A stretch of 64,000 nt of DNA from Tolypothrix sp. PCC 7910 (GTDB lineage: Bacteria; Cyanobacteriota; Cyanobacteriia; Cyanobacteriales; Nostocaceae). The position numbers and the translations under genes were made by a program. The stretch lies in contig NZ_CP050440.1 of the NCBI RefSeq assembly GCF_011769525.1, positions 1,427,501 to 1,491,500 of the forward strand, given 5' to 3'. Positions 9,390 through 19,466 of the stretch are shown piece by piece (the first letter of the stretch is position 1; every line of letters begins with the position of its first letter). The notes under the pieces were generated by a model. That model did no database searches and had not been told where the DNA came from. It was given only the letters and a program-made list of their open reading frames with translations.

Positions 9390-10475
9390 ATGGATTTATT
9401 GTCGCCTGTGCAGCTTGGTGCTTTAACTTTACCTAACCGTATAGTTATGGCACCTATGACACGCTTGCGTGCAGTTGGCTCAATTCCTACACCTTTAATG
9501 GCAAGTTATTATGCACAAAGAGCGACTGCTGGCTTAATTATTAGCGAATGTACGATGGTATCTCCTTTGAGTAACGGCTACATGAATTGTCCGGGAATTT
9601 ACTCACCGGAACAGATAGCAGGATGGCAGCAAGTTACTCAAGCAGTACATGATAAAGGCGGCAAAATTTTCTTGCAACTATGGCATAGTGGAAGGATTGC
9701 TCATCCTAGCTTATTAAATGGCGAAATGCCGATTGCGCCAAGTGCGATCGCAGCTACAGGCACATTGCACACTCCCATTGGCAAAGTAGATTTAGACACT
9801 CCACGCGCTTTAGAAACTGAGGAAATTCCCCAAATTGTCGAGCAGTTTCGCCAAGGTGCAATCAACGCCCAGCTTGCTGGTTTTGATGGCGTTGAATTAC
9901 ATGGTGCTTTCGGCTACCTCATCGACCAATTTCTCCAAGATGGTTCCAACCAAAGAACTGATCAATATGGTGGTGCAGTAGAAAATCGGGCGCGGTTCCT
10001 ACTAGAAATCGTAGCAGCAGTCAGCAGCGTTTTCGGAAGCGATCGCGTCGGCATTAAATTGTCACCGAGTAATACATTTTACGGAATGTACGATTCCAAC
10101 CCAAAAGCAACCTTTGGCTATGTAATAGGAGAACTGAATAAATTTAACCTCGCCTATCTACATTTAATGGAAGCAAACGAAGTTGATTTAAACACCCGCG
10201 AAGTTCTCAACCCTGTGCTGCCAATCTTCCGCCCATTGTATCAAGGTACAATTATTACCAATAGCGGCTACGATAAATCGCAAGGCAATGCTGTTATAGC
10301 AAAAGGTGCTGCTGAATTAGTTTCTTTCGGTAAGCTATTCATCGCTAACCCCGACTTACCCCAACGCTTTGCAGTTGATGCTGACTTCAACACACCCAAC
10401 CCCGCAACCTTTTACGGTATAGGCGACAAAGATTTAGAAAAAGGCTACACAGATTACCCATTTCTGGATTCATAA
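9390..10475 (+). CDS. Old Yellow Enzyme family alkene reductase
   Basis: A FMN-dependent NAD(P)H oxidoreductase of 361 residues, full length. FMN-binding features are LPNRIVMAPMTRLRA near the N-terminus, LQLWHSGRIAHPS, and a Gly-rich segment near SFGKLFIANPDLPQR. The active-site segment reads VELHGAFGYLIDQFLQDG. The proton-donor Tyr and first His are present, but the second carbonyl-binding residue (normally Asn or His) is Phe. It reduces activated C=C bonds of enones or maleimides. The product probably detoxifies electrophiles, under control of the divergent HxlR gene. Confidence 0.9.
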   Translation: MDLLSPVQLGALTLPNRIVMAPMTRLRAVGSIPTPLMASYYAQRATAGLIISECTMVSPLSNGYMNCPGIYSPEQIAGWQQVTQAVHDKGGKIFLQLWHSGRIAHPSLLNGEMPIAPSAIAATGTLHTPIGKVDLDTPRALETEEIPQIVEQFRQGAINAQLAGFDGVELHGAFGYLIDQFLQDGSNQRTDQYGGAVENRARFLLEIVAAVSSVFGSDRVGIKLSPSNTFYGMYDSNPKATFGYVIGELNKFNLAYLHLMEANEVDLNTREVLNPVLPIFRPLYQGTIITNSGYDKSQGNAVIAKGAAELVSFGKLFIANPDLPQRFAVDADFNTPNPATFYGIGDKDLEKGYTDYPFLDS

Positions 10476-10489
10476 TTAAACCTTGTAGA

Positions 10490-10509
10490 GACGCGATTCA
10501 TCGCGTCTG
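10490..10509. repeat. dispersed hairpin repeat after the reductase gene
   Basis: Arms AGACGCGAT and ATCGCGTCT flank a 2-base loop. The sequence is of the 'gtagagacgcgattcatcgcgtct' type found at many intergenic sites in Nostoc-like genomes. It can fold in RNA and may act as a terminator for the upstream gene. A run of short ccccagt/cccctag heptamer repeats follows to about 10,575. Confidence 0.6.
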
Positions 10510-10637
10510 TCAAAAATTATTTGTCTTTACTTATCCCCAATCCCTAGTCCCCAGTCCCCAGTCCCCAATCTCCATAAATTTGATATCATTGACCAAAAGC
10601 AGCGATTGCACCTCTTCCGCAGATTTGCAAAAACACT

Positions 10638-11216
10638 ATGACAAAGCGTAAAAAAAGCAATCTTCAGTGGATTAAAGAAACGCTTGAACTAAAACCCGAT
10701 CATCACTGGGAATCACCATCAGGTTACAAAATTTTTGTAGCTAATCGTGGGGCTGTTCGCTTCAATGTTCCGCAAAATTGGCATTTTGAGCCGCAAGAAA
10801 AATCATTTAAGTTCCTCGATAAAAAACCACCTAATGATGATTGTTGCTTAGAAGTATCTTTTAATCATCTTCCTCCCAACGATTGGAGTATGTTTCCCCT
10901 CAAATCCACATTGAAAAAAATTATGGACGACGACAGCCGCGATGTCATTGAGAGAGGAGAAATCATCACTGTCAAACGCCAAACCGCCAAGATTGTCTGG
11001 ACAGAAATTAAGTTTATCGACACCCAAGCAGAACCACGGGAAGCTTTTTCGCGCACTTGCATCGGTTTAGGGTCGAATATTCAGTGTTTGATTACCTTTG
11101 ATTATTGGGCAGATCAAGCAGAACAGCTCATACCTGTTTGGGATGAAGCCATCCGTAGTCTGACATTAGGGTTATATATCCGTGACCCTAGAACTGGTTT
11201 AGCTTATCCAGACTAG
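10638..11216 (+). CDS. conserved hypothetical protein
   Basis: A soluble protein of 192 residues with no signal peptide or membrane helix. It has alternating aromatic and charged residues (HWESPSGYKIFVANRGAVRFNVPQNWHF) and a C-terminal helix (WADQAEQLIPVWDEAIRSLTLG). The general pattern resembles small beta-barrel proteins related to PsbP or Mog1, but no family is certain. ATG at 10,638 is the only plausible start. Confidence 0.5.
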   Translation: MTKRKKSNLQWIKETLELKPDHHWESPSGYKIFVANRGAVRFNVPQNWHFEPQEKSFKFLDKKPPNDDCCLEVSFNHLPPNDWSMFPLKSTLKKIMDDDSRDVIERGEIITVKRQTAKIVWTEIKFIDTQAEPREAFSRTCIGLGSNIQCLITFDYWADQAEQLIPVWDEAIRSLTLGLYIRDPRTGLAYPD

Positions 11217-11445
11217 TACCGCCGTGAATTCAAAATTCAAAATTCAAAATTCGTCTTGAAAAGTTTGCTCAACGGGGGGAACCCCCGCACGCAACTTTTG
11301 TCTTCGACACGCTACGCGAACGCAAAATTTAAAATTAAGACAGAGTAAGTGTTTTATTGATTTTGTAGACGCGGGGAAGCTTCCCGTAGGGTATGGTCTA
11401 TTTATTTACGCCGTGCTATCTCTGCGGCTTTTAGTGCAGAGAGTG

Positions 11446-12045
11446 TCATCCTTGGATTCCTTGATATAAAATCCCGACAATCTTACTTAATTCTTTAATA
11501 TAATAGTTATTTAAATCAACAAATAAATTAATACCTTCTAGCTTCATAAATTTCCAAATATCTCCCGTAGTTACTGCTCCGAAAATAGTTTTTATTTCAT
11601 TCTTCTCCTGTTCATTAAAAATTTGTGCAGCTAACATTGCTGCCATACATTGACCTAAGCCGCTTTTAATATTTTCATTTTTTGCCTCAACAATAATAAT
11701 TACAGGTGCATTAATTGTTAGCTGTTCTTTGGAACGACTAATCACAAAATCACAATATCCGTTTAGTCCTTTCTCTGCATCAACATTAAAATCCGAGCCA
11801 GAAAACAGACTAATTTGATAGTTAGCCTTCCGCCTAATTTCTAATAAAATAGGTGTAATAATCATTTCAGATCTAGCTTTTTCTGTATTAATAGCTAATG
11901 CTAGCTCTGTAGTTTCTTCCAGAGTAGTTAAAAGTTGATCGCTTATTTCTCTAGGTTCAATATCAGCAAATAAATCAACTTCCTCATCAATATAAATATT
12001 GAAATCTTTTTTAAACTTATTCAGAGTAAAGTCGCTATAAGCCAT
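11446..12045 (-). CDS. hypothetical protein with PD-(D/E)XK-nuclease-like core
   Basis: This codes for 199 residues. A central segment has the order GYCDFVISRSKEQLTIN-API-IIVEAKNE. That is an Asp followed by an E-x-K on the next strand, the spacing of the PD-(D/E)XK nuclease fold. The rest is helical (GLGQCMAAMLAAQIFNEQ). Related restriction-like proteins occur widely in cyanobacteria without known substrates. The nuclease assignment rests on motif spacing only. The gene is preceded on its 3' side by about 220 bases of dispersed repeats (11,217-11,445). Confidence 0.5.
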   Translation of the reverse strand: MAYSDFTLNKFKKDFNIYIDEEVDLFADIEPREISDQLLTTLEETTELALAINTEKARSEMIITPILLEIRRKANYQISLFSGSDFNVDAEKGLNGYCDFVISRSKEQLTINAPVIIIVEAKNENIKSGLGQCMAAMLAAQIFNEQEKNEIKTIFGAVTTGDIWKFMKLEGINLFVDLNNYYIKELSKIVGILYQGIQG

Positions 12046-12183
12046 TGGTATTAACCTTATACTATCGAAAGACTGAATTTAACTAATAACTTTTGATGAT
12101 ACAACCTCTGCCTAGAGCAAGATTTGGCTGGTGAGTCATCTGAAGTAAAAATAGAATGCGACAACTAATGGAGATTGTATTCT

Positions 12184-12630
12184 ATGCAACTAAATTATTT
12201 CACAAAGGTGATTTCTACTGTAAAAAACTGGATGACTACAGCACTGTTGTGTGCTTTAGCAATGGCTTTTGCTTGGCAAGGTGCGTTTTTTGCCAACAAT
12301 ACAGCAATGGCTGATCAAGCAAGCTTGATTGCAACCATAGACAACAGCGATCGCGCAAAAAGTAAAGTTAGCGAAGATACTGGACGCACCAAGAATTTTA
12401 TCAGAGAAACCGCAGATAAAGTTGAGGAAGCTGCCAGAAGCAATGCATCGAAAGTTGAAGACGCAACAGATAACAATGGTAGTTTCGTTGAGCGCAAAGC
12501 TAAGAGAGATGCAGCTACAATTCACAAGAGAGCAGAAGAAGATGCAGCTCGCACTCAAAAAGCTGTAGACAACACCAAGAATGTTGTGCAAAAAGCAGTA
12601 GACAACGTCAAAGACGCTTTTGGTAAATAG
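12184..12630 (+). CDS. exported helical (LEA-like) small protein
   Basis: This codes for 148 residues from ATG at 12,184, with GGAG 10 bases upstream. A signal peptide with a hydrophobic core (about residues 17-40, MTTALLCALAMAFAWQGAFFANNTAMA) ends at a likely AMA-D cleavage site. The mature part is polar, Lys/Ala/Asp-rich and helical, with repeated AKRDA, AEEDAA and AVDN segments. It resembles LEA-type or amphipathic-helix stress proteins. It should act in the periplasm or thylakoid lumen. The function is not established. Confidence 0.65.
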   Translation: MQLNYFTKVISTVKNWMTTALLCALAMAFAWQGAFFANNTAMADQASLIATIDNSDRAKSKVSEDTGRTKNFIRETADKVEEAARSNASKVEDATDNNGSFVERKAKRDAATIHKRAEEDAARTQKAVDNTKNVVQKAVDNVKDAFGK

Positions 12631-12712
12631 TTACTAGCTCATTTGAATAATATTCTTGTAAGGACACAGCAATGCTGTGTCCTTATGCCGTGTTATAGTT
12701 ACCAAAAATGCT

Positions 12713-13297
12713 ATGGCACCATTTGAAAATCAACTAGAAACCGTTTATGCCAAAGACCGTCAAGAATGGCGAGAATGGTTGCAGAAAAATCATCAAAATT
12801 CTATCGGGGTGTGGCTGATTTACTACAAAGTAAAAAGTGGCAAACCAAGCATTAAATATAGCGAAGCTGTAAAAGAAGCTTTATGTTTTGGCTGGATTGA
12901 CAGCAAAGTCAAAACCATAGACACAGAACGCTATATGCAAATATTTACACCCCGTAAACCAAAAAGTGTATGGTCAAAATTAAACAAGCAATATATTGAA
13001 GAACTTATTGCCCAAAATTTGATGACTGAAGCGGGATTGCAAAAGATTGAAATTGCCAAACAAAATGGTTATTGGATTAGCTTAGATGCGATTGAAGCAT
13101 TAACAATCCCAGCAGATTTACAACTAGCATTAGCAGCCAATGAAACTGCTAATCAATATTTTGCTGCTTTTAGTAAATCAACTAAGAAAAATATCCTCAA
13201 ATGGATTGAAAGTGCTAAACGTCCAGAGACAAGATTAAAGAGAATTGAGCAAACTATCATTTCAGTAGCACAGAATAAAAATCCCTTGAGCCGTTGA
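12713..13297 (+). CDS. YdeI/OmpD-associated family protein
   Basis: This codes for 194 residues from ATG at 12,713. It has the family's signature WREWLQKNHQNSIGVWLIYYKVKSGKPSIKYSEAVKEALCFGWIDSKV near the N-terminus, and PRKPKSVWSKLNK next to it. The C-terminal half is helical (FSKSTKKNILKWIESAKRPETRLKRIEQTI). The family is linked to OmpD in Salmonella and called bacteriocin-protection-like in other species; no enzymatic role is known. The protein is cytoplasmic and the gene stands alone. Confidence 0.82.
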   Translation: MAPFENQLETVYAKDRQEWREWLQKNHQNSIGVWLIYYKVKSGKPSIKYSEAVKEALCFGWIDSKVKTIDTERYMQIFTPRKPKSVWSKLNKQYIEELIAQNLMTEAGLQKIEIAKQNGYWISLDAIEALTIPADLQLALAANETANQYFAAFSKSTKKNILKWIESAKRPETRLKRIEQTIISVAQNKNPLSR

Positions 13298-13442
13298 GAT
13301 TAGGGAAAGCAACGAAGACAATAACTAAATATCTAACTGAAAATAATATTTTTTGAGGACACAATTTAGATTGGACTAAAGTTCCTCAATTATGCTCGAA
13401 GGTGGAGTATAGTCGATTATTTACAGTAAATTCTCCAAAGCG

Positions 13443-14258
13443 ATGCCTAAAACAGTTCTTATTACCGGAACATCTAGTGGTATTGGTAAACTGGCTGCAA
13501 TCTACTTTGCTCAACAAGGCTGGAACGTTGCTGCAACCATGCGTAACCCTAGCCAAGATAAAGATTTGTGCAACATCTCCAACATCAAATTATATTCCTT
13601 AGACGTTACAGACAATAACAGTATTCAAACTGCGATCGCATCTGCTATCCAAGATTTTGGTCAAATTGATGTCTTAGTTAACAATGCAGGTTTTGCTTTC
13701 GATGGCGTATTTGAAGCGATGACAGATGAAATTCTAAATCAGCAATTCAATACTAATGTATTTGGATTAATGCGCGTCACCAGAGCCATCATTCCTTATA
13801 TGCGCGCACAAGGTGGCGGTACAATTATTCAAATCGCCAGTATGGGGGGTAGAGTTACTTTCCCCTTATATAGCATTTATCACAGTTCTAAATGGGCAGT
13901 AGAAGGATTTAGCGAAGCCTTACATTATGAATTAGAACGCTTCAATATCAAAATTAAAATCATTGAACCAGGCGTAATTAAAACAGAATTTTATGGCAGC
14001 AGTCGCAAGTTTATCATGAGTGATGCTTTACCAATGTATAAACCTTTGGTAGATATCGTAGAAAAGGTTTCCCAAGAAGCTGGTAAAAATGGTGAGCCAC
14101 CAGAATTAGTGGCTAAGGCAATTTTTCAAGCTGCGTGCGATCGCAGTCGCAAAATGCGTTATTCTGTAGGTCAACCTGCGCCAATTCTGCTGATGCTGCG
14201 TAAATTGCTGCCTGATAGTTGGTATTTTTCGATCATCAAAAGCGTCTATAAAATTTAA
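13443..14258 (+). CDS. short-chain dehydrogenase/reductase
   Basis: A classical SDR of 271 residues. The NAD(P)-binding motif TGTSSGIG is near the N-terminus (residues about 8-15), followed by NNAGFAFDG, the catalytic Ser in IQIASMGG, and the YxxxK pair as YHSSK. The C-terminal segment is hydrophobic and variable, so the substrate cannot be read. The gene is monocistronic and starts at ATG 13,443. Confidence 0.9.
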   Translation: MPKTVLITGTSSGIGKLAAIYFAQQGWNVAATMRNPSQDKDLCNISNIKLYSLDVTDNNSIQTAIASAIQDFGQIDVLVNNAGFAFDGVFEAMTDEILNQQFNTNVFGLMRVTRAIIPYMRAQGGGTIIQIASMGGRVTFPLYSIYHSSKWAVEGFSEALHYELERFNIKIKIIEPGVIKTEFYGSSRKFIMSDALPMYKPLVDIVEKVSQEAGKNGEPPELVAKAIFQAACDRSRKMRYSVGQPAPILLMLRKLLPDSWYFSIIKSVYKI

Positions 14259-14353
14259 TATCAGATTTTGAGCACTAGGCGATCGCATCATTCATCAAGG
14301 TAATTCAATCATGTTTGTGAGATGCGCTAGTGCAGCTTACCATAGGTATGGCT

Positions 14354-14704
14354 TTATAGTACTTCTGATGTTCCAAACTCGGTAAACTGGCGGATATAAG
14401 GTTCATGAAACGCGAGAATTATATCCTGCTTCGGTACTCCCATTTCAACTAACCGATTGGCAATTCCTTCTTCTGTCCCATCATGTTGAATCCAGATTTT
14501 TCCACCCTTGATATCAAGATGTAATATACAACCAAAATCACGCTTATTTCCAAGCCAACCCACATATAGTAATTGGTAATGGTCTTGTTTTTCATCAAAA
14601 ATTGTCTGCACTTCATACTCTTCGGCGTTTCGTTGTCTTGAAGCCTGCTTTTGCCGTTCAGTAAGAAGATGTCGAATATATTGCCGATATTGCTCTACAG
14701 CCAT
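14354..14704 (-). CDS. xisI: XisI-family protein
   Basis: This codes for 116 residues and matches the XisI family: QYRQYIRHLL at the N-terminus, then QTIFDEKQDHYQLLYVGW, LHLDIKGGKIWIQHDGTEEGIANRL and MGVPKQDIILAFHEPY. In Anabaena PCC 7120, XisH and XisI control excision of the fdxN element by XisF. Many copies of the pair occur in cyanobacterial genomes, so this one need not serve that element. Its partner xisH is broken just upstream and overlaps the start. It lies outside the fdxN element, on the nifD-element side. Confidence 0.85.
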   Translation of the reverse strand: MAVEQYRQYIRHLLTERQKQASRQRNAEEYEVQTIFDEKQDHYQLLYVGWLGNKRDFGCILHLDIKGGKIWIQHDGTEEGIANRLVEMGVPKQDIILAFHEPYIRQFTEFGTSEVL

Positions 14705-14808
14705 TGACGAATCACCTCCTGTTGCACATCATATATCGACAATTGCAATTGATAAGTATTTGTTAGAGAAAGTAAAGCTTTTTTCAAAGTCTCATCATAC
14801 CAAAATAG
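14695..14808 (-). pseudogene. xisH remnant (C-terminal tail only)
   Basis: A 37-codon frame reads YDETLKKALLSL...QLQLSIYDVQQEVIRQWL and stops inside the first codons of xisI, in the overlapping layout normal for xisH-xisI pairs. The sequence resembles the end of XisH proteins. The upstream frame is closed by a stop at 14,809-14,811, and no XisH body (with its AEKxGxKIAVEVK nuclease-like core) is found upstream. I read it as a truncated gene. Confidence 0.55.
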
Positions 14809-15082
14809 TTAAATCTGTGTGAATTTAGGGAACACTCTAGATATAGGAATCTGAATCTGAATATTTTTAGTACTGCTAAGCGGAAGTAAAACGAATAGTA
14901 TTCTGCATTTTTGCGCTATATTTCTGCCATTATGTACTAAAAATATTTAGATATAAAACCTTGAACTGCAAATTTTCAGTCAGCTTGTTTGTCCAAGAAA
15001 TTAAATATGATTCCTATATTTAGGTTACCTATTGTTGATACTCATAGAGTAATAATCCTTTAACTTACAATGGAGTTAGTTT

Positions 15083-16327
15083 ATGAAAGACTTATTTCCA
15101 GGACATTTCAGACGTAGTGAACAAGAATGGCAATCTCTCTGGGAAAAAGCTAAAATTGTTCTGGATACAAATTTTTTGCTAGACTTATATCGCTATTCTG
15201 AAGGCACAAGAAAGGAAATTTTTGAAATATTGAATTCAATTAAAGATAGATTATTTATTCCCTACCAAGTAGCCTTTGAGTTTATGCAAAATAGATTGGA
15301 TGTTATTGCCGAACAAGGAAAATCATACGATTTAGCAATTTCTAATCTGCAAAAAATTAATGGTGATTTCAATAATAATAAGAGACATCCCTTCATTGAA
15401 CCTTCTCTGCTTCAAGAACTTAATGAACTGATTAGCAAGTTAATTGAAGATTTAACACAAGGTAAAGCGCTATTTGACAAATTATTAGTAAAAGATTCAA
15501 TTATTAATGAAATTGCCGACTTGTTTGAAGGTAAAGTGGGAAATCCACTTAGCGATGAAGATTTTAAAAATCTTTGTGATGAAGGCGAAGATAGATATAA
15601 ACGCTTAATTCCTCCTGGCTATAAAGATATTAGTAAACCCGTACCTGATAAATTTGGTGATTTAATAATTTGGAAACAAATTATAGCTTTAGCAAGGAAT
15701 AATAAATGCGACATTATATTCATTACTAATGATGTAAAAGAAGATTGGTGGTGGACTTTTAATGGTAAGAAAATAGGCCCCAGACATGAATTGGTTCAAG
15801 AAATAAAAAAAGAAGCTGATTGTGAGTTTTATATTTATCTTCCAGACAACTTTATAAAATATTCTGGTCAATATTTGCAAAGCTCTGTAGAACAACAAGT
15901 TATTGATGAAATTAAAGAAATTAGTAAAAAATCAACAGAAACTTTAAAAATATCATCAGCTAATTCAGTATTAGCTGATGAATTAGCTGATGATATTTCT
16001 GTTAATAATTTTCCTGATTTTATTGATACTGAATTTTCGAGCAATGAGTCAATTCAACTATCCTTAATGAATCCATCTCTAGAAGATGCAAGAAGATTGA
16101 TAATTCAATCAATGAAGTTTCTGATTCGTCAGGGAAAGAAGAATGTAGTTCCAAAAGCTGGTTTAAAAAATATGATGACAAGGCTAGATCCGACTTTTGA
16201 TGAAAGCAACTATGAGGTCGCCTCATTTTCAGAATTTCTTAGCAAGTTTCCTAACGATATTATTACCCTAGATAATTACTCGGGTGGGCATGTGGCTTTA
16301 ACCACAAAAGCATTATTTAATAACTAG
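15083..16327 (+). CDS. PIN-like domain protein
   Basis: This codes for 414 residues. The N-terminal part is a PIN-like nuclease domain of the large PIN_8 type. KIVLDTNFLLDLYRYS holds the first Asp, FIPYQVAFEFMQNR the second acidic position, and DIIFITNDVKEDWWW the third. An insert of about 90 residues separates the last two. The C-terminal 120 residues are acidic and end in a small helical domain. PIN domains cut RNA metal-dependently. Large stand-alone members are often found in mobile or defence regions, as here. There is no antitoxin-like partner. Confidence 0.72.
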   Translation: MKDLFPGHFRRSEQEWQSLWEKAKIVLDTNFLLDLYRYSEGTRKEIFEILNSIKDRLFIPYQVAFEFMQNRLDVIAEQGKSYDLAISNLQKINGDFNNNKRHPFIEPSLLQELNELISKLIEDLTQGKALFDKLLVKDSIINEIADLFEGKVGNPLSDEDFKNLCDEGEDRYKRLIPPGYKDISKPVPDKFGDLIIWKQIIALARNNKCDIIFITNDVKEDWWWTFNGKKIGPRHELVQEIKKEADCEFYIYLPDNFIKYSGQYLQSSVEQQVIDEIKEISKKSTETLKISSANSVLADELADDISVNNFPDFIDTEFSSNESIQLSLMNPSLEDARRLIIQSMKFLIRQGKKNVVPKAGLKNMMTRLDPTFDESNYEVASFSEFLSKFPNDIITLDNYSGGHVALTTKALFNN

Positions 16328-16648
16328 TAACTTTAGTGAAGCTTTAATGAAGCCTAATAACAGATTTAATTGCTCTTATTAGTGCTGACATTATTCGTCA
16401 TCAAACGATCGCCTAACTTTTTGTATAGTGAAGGCGATCGCACCATTTAATCTAAAAAATGTCATTTAAATTAGTTTTTAATTTAACAGTTTTAATTTAA
16501 AACTTATGCCAGCAACAACTCAAAACCAGACAGAGTAAGGGCTATATTGTCTCAGTTATCATTAGTTGATTATGCTGTAAATCACATTTAGGCTAGAAAT
16601 AGAAGATTTTTTCTTCCTCTGCTAAAAAACCTAGTATAGTCTTGAGTT
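16328..16648. other. intergenic region between the PIN gene and the nifD end
   Basis: The region is AT-rich with two HIP1-type cores. I see no gene or RNA signal. By analogy with other nifD elements it lies just inside the element boundary and may hold recombinase accessory sites, but nothing specific can be shown. Confidence 0.4.
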
Positions 16649-18031
16649 CTAAGAGCGATCGCTAGGTTCGGAGTAATCCCAAGAGTGCATTTGACGGAAA
16701 GGAAGACCCATCTTTTGGAAAACGTACTTCTCTTTCACACCAGAAGCAATCAAATCTGGCTTGAGTGCTTTAACAAACTCTTCAAATTCGTAAGCGGTAA
16801 CGTCGTCATAAACGATGGTGCCGTTGTCGATGTAGTGAGTGGTACGTTTGTAGTCGTCATTATGAGCAAACTCATAACCAGTACCAACCATCTTCATACC
16901 CAGGTCATAGAAAGCGGGTACAACGTGGCGAGGACGTAGACCACCAACCATCATAGCGACGGTCTTACCTTCCAAACGGGGGCGATACTTAGAAATGATC
17001 GCATCCATTGTGGGTTGGTACTTAGCGATGATCTTCTCAGCGTTTTCTTGGATCTTAGAGTCAAACTTAGAAGCAATTTCCCGGAGGGATTCAGCAATCT
17101 TAGTAGGCCCAAAGAAGTTGTATTCTAACCAGGGAATACCATACTTCTCTTCCATGTGACGGCTGATGTAGTTCATCGACCGGTAGCAGTGGATGAGGTT
17201 GATTTTTACGTTTGGTGTCAGCATCATTTCGTTGATGGTGCCATCACCAGACCACTGAGCAACTACACGTAAGCCTAATTCTTCTAATAGAATCCGGCTA
17301 GCCCAAGCATCACCACCGATGTTGTAGTCACCAATAATAGCTACGTCATAAGGAGTAGAGTCGAAAGGCAGTGTACCGTCTTTCTTGGCTTGGTCGGCTC
17401 TGGGGAATACCCAGTCACGGATTTGGTCGTTAGCGATGTGGTGACCCAAGGACTGAGAAACACCACGGAAGCCTTCGCAACGTACAGGAATAACAGGCTT
17501 GTTGATTTCTTTAGCTGCTTTCTTAGCTACGGCTTCGATGTCATCCCCAATCAAACCGATGGGACATTCAGATTGAATAGAAACACCACGGCTGAGGGGG
17601 AACAGTACTTCGAGTTCTTGAATCAGCTTTAAGAGTTTTTTGTCACCACCGAAAACGATGTCTCTTTCTTGGAAGTCGGAGGTGAAGTGCATGGTACCAA
17701 AGGTATCAACACCAGTTGTACCAATGTAGTAGTTACGACGACCAGACCAAGACCAGTAACCGCAACCTACAGGCCCGTGGCTGATGTGGATCATGTCCTT
17801 AATAGGGCCCCAAACCACACCTTTTGAACCTGCATAAGCACAACCACGAGCGGTCATTACACCAGGTAGAGATTTGATGTTAGACTTAACGCCGCAGTCA
17901 GACTTACCTTCTTCGTATACATTTAAGTGCTTTTCCCGTTTTTTAGCTGCTTTTTCGGGATAGGCTTGGAGAACTTCTTTAATTAGTTCTTTTCTTTCGT
18001 CAACGATATTCTTGTTTTCTGGAGGAGTCAT
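16649..18031 (-). CDS. nifD: nitrogenase MoFe protein alpha chain, truncated by the nifD element
   Basis: This codes for 460 residues; full-length NifD is roughly 480-500. It contains the P-cluster cysteines ([18 protein letters not shown] and [13 protein letters not shown]) and the FeMo-cofactor His in QMHSWDYS. After that Ser the sequence turns into EPSDRS and stops, where family members continue GPYHGYDGFAIFARDMD. The break falls in GGATTACTCCG, the excision core. In a cell that removes the element, the frame should rejoin and give complete NifD. It is transcribed with nifH upstream. Without excision the product would lack its C-terminal helices. Confidence 0.95.
   Translation of the reverse strand: MTPPENKNIVDERKELIKEVLQAYPEKAAKKREKHLNVYEEGKSDCGVKSNIKSLPGVMTARGCAYAGSKGVVWGPIKDMIHISHGPVGCGYWSWSGRRNYYIGTTGVDTFGTMHFTSDFQERDIVFGGDKKLLKLIQELEVLFPLSRGVSIQSECPIGLIGDDIEAVAKKAAKEINKPVIPVRCEGFRGVSQSLGHHIANDQIRDWVFPRADQAKKDGTLPFDSTPYDVAIIGDYNIGGDAWASRILLEELGLRVVAQWSGDGTINEMMLTPNVKINLIHCYRSMNYISRHMEEKYGIPWLEYNFFGPTKIAESLREIASKFDSKIQENAEKIIAKYQPTMDAIISKYRPRLEGKTVAMMVGGLRPRHVVPAFYDLGMKMVGTGYEFAHNDDYKRTTHYIDNGTIVYDDVTAYEFEEFVKALKPDLIASGVKEKYVFQKMGLPFRQMHSWDYSEPSDRS
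16669..16679 (-). other. nifD-element recombination core
   Basis: On the minus strand the sequence is GGATTACTCCG, inside the nifD codons for Trp-Asp-Tyr-Ser. This is the 11-bp direct repeat that bounds the nifD element in Anabaena PCC 7120, where the tyrosine recombinase XisA joins the two copies. Only one copy occurs in this window. Confidence 0.85.
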
Positions 18032-18066
18032 TTCTTGTCTCTCTTGCTCCTAAGGAACCGGGATAT

Positions 18067-18112
18067 TTAGGGTAGGGGATTTCCCCTATGGGGTTGGGGA
18101 CTCTTAGTCCCC
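18067..18112 (-). promoter_or_regulatory. stem-loops between nifH and nifD
   Basis: Two perfect hairpins lie in the 150-base gap between nifH and nifD. AGGGGA/TCCCCT is at about 18,074-18,087, and GGGGACT/AGTCCCC with a 3-base loop is at 18,096-18,112. GC-rich hairpins at this place are known in other nif operons to protect the nifH part of the message and raise NifH relative to NifDK. That role is inferred here. Confidence 0.5.
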
Positions 18113-18182
18113 GTGGGGGATAGAAATTAGATCAAAGGTAAAAGGGAAGTGATGTAGGTGTTCCCTTTTCCTAAAACTTTGC

Positions 18183-19466
<1,284 letters not shown>

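Larger units (their letters stand above)
1..16679. mobile_element. inferred nifD element (partial, outer end outside the window)
   Basis: The nifD frame is broken exactly at the 11-bp sequence known as the recombination core of the nifD element in Anabaena. Everything from there to base 1 lies where nifD's tail and nifK should follow, and neither appears. The element therefore extends at least 16.7 kb, and its second core and the xisA recombinase gene should lie further left. No xisA-like gene is in the window. An alternative is a chromosomal break or rearrangement at this site. Confidence 0.65.
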
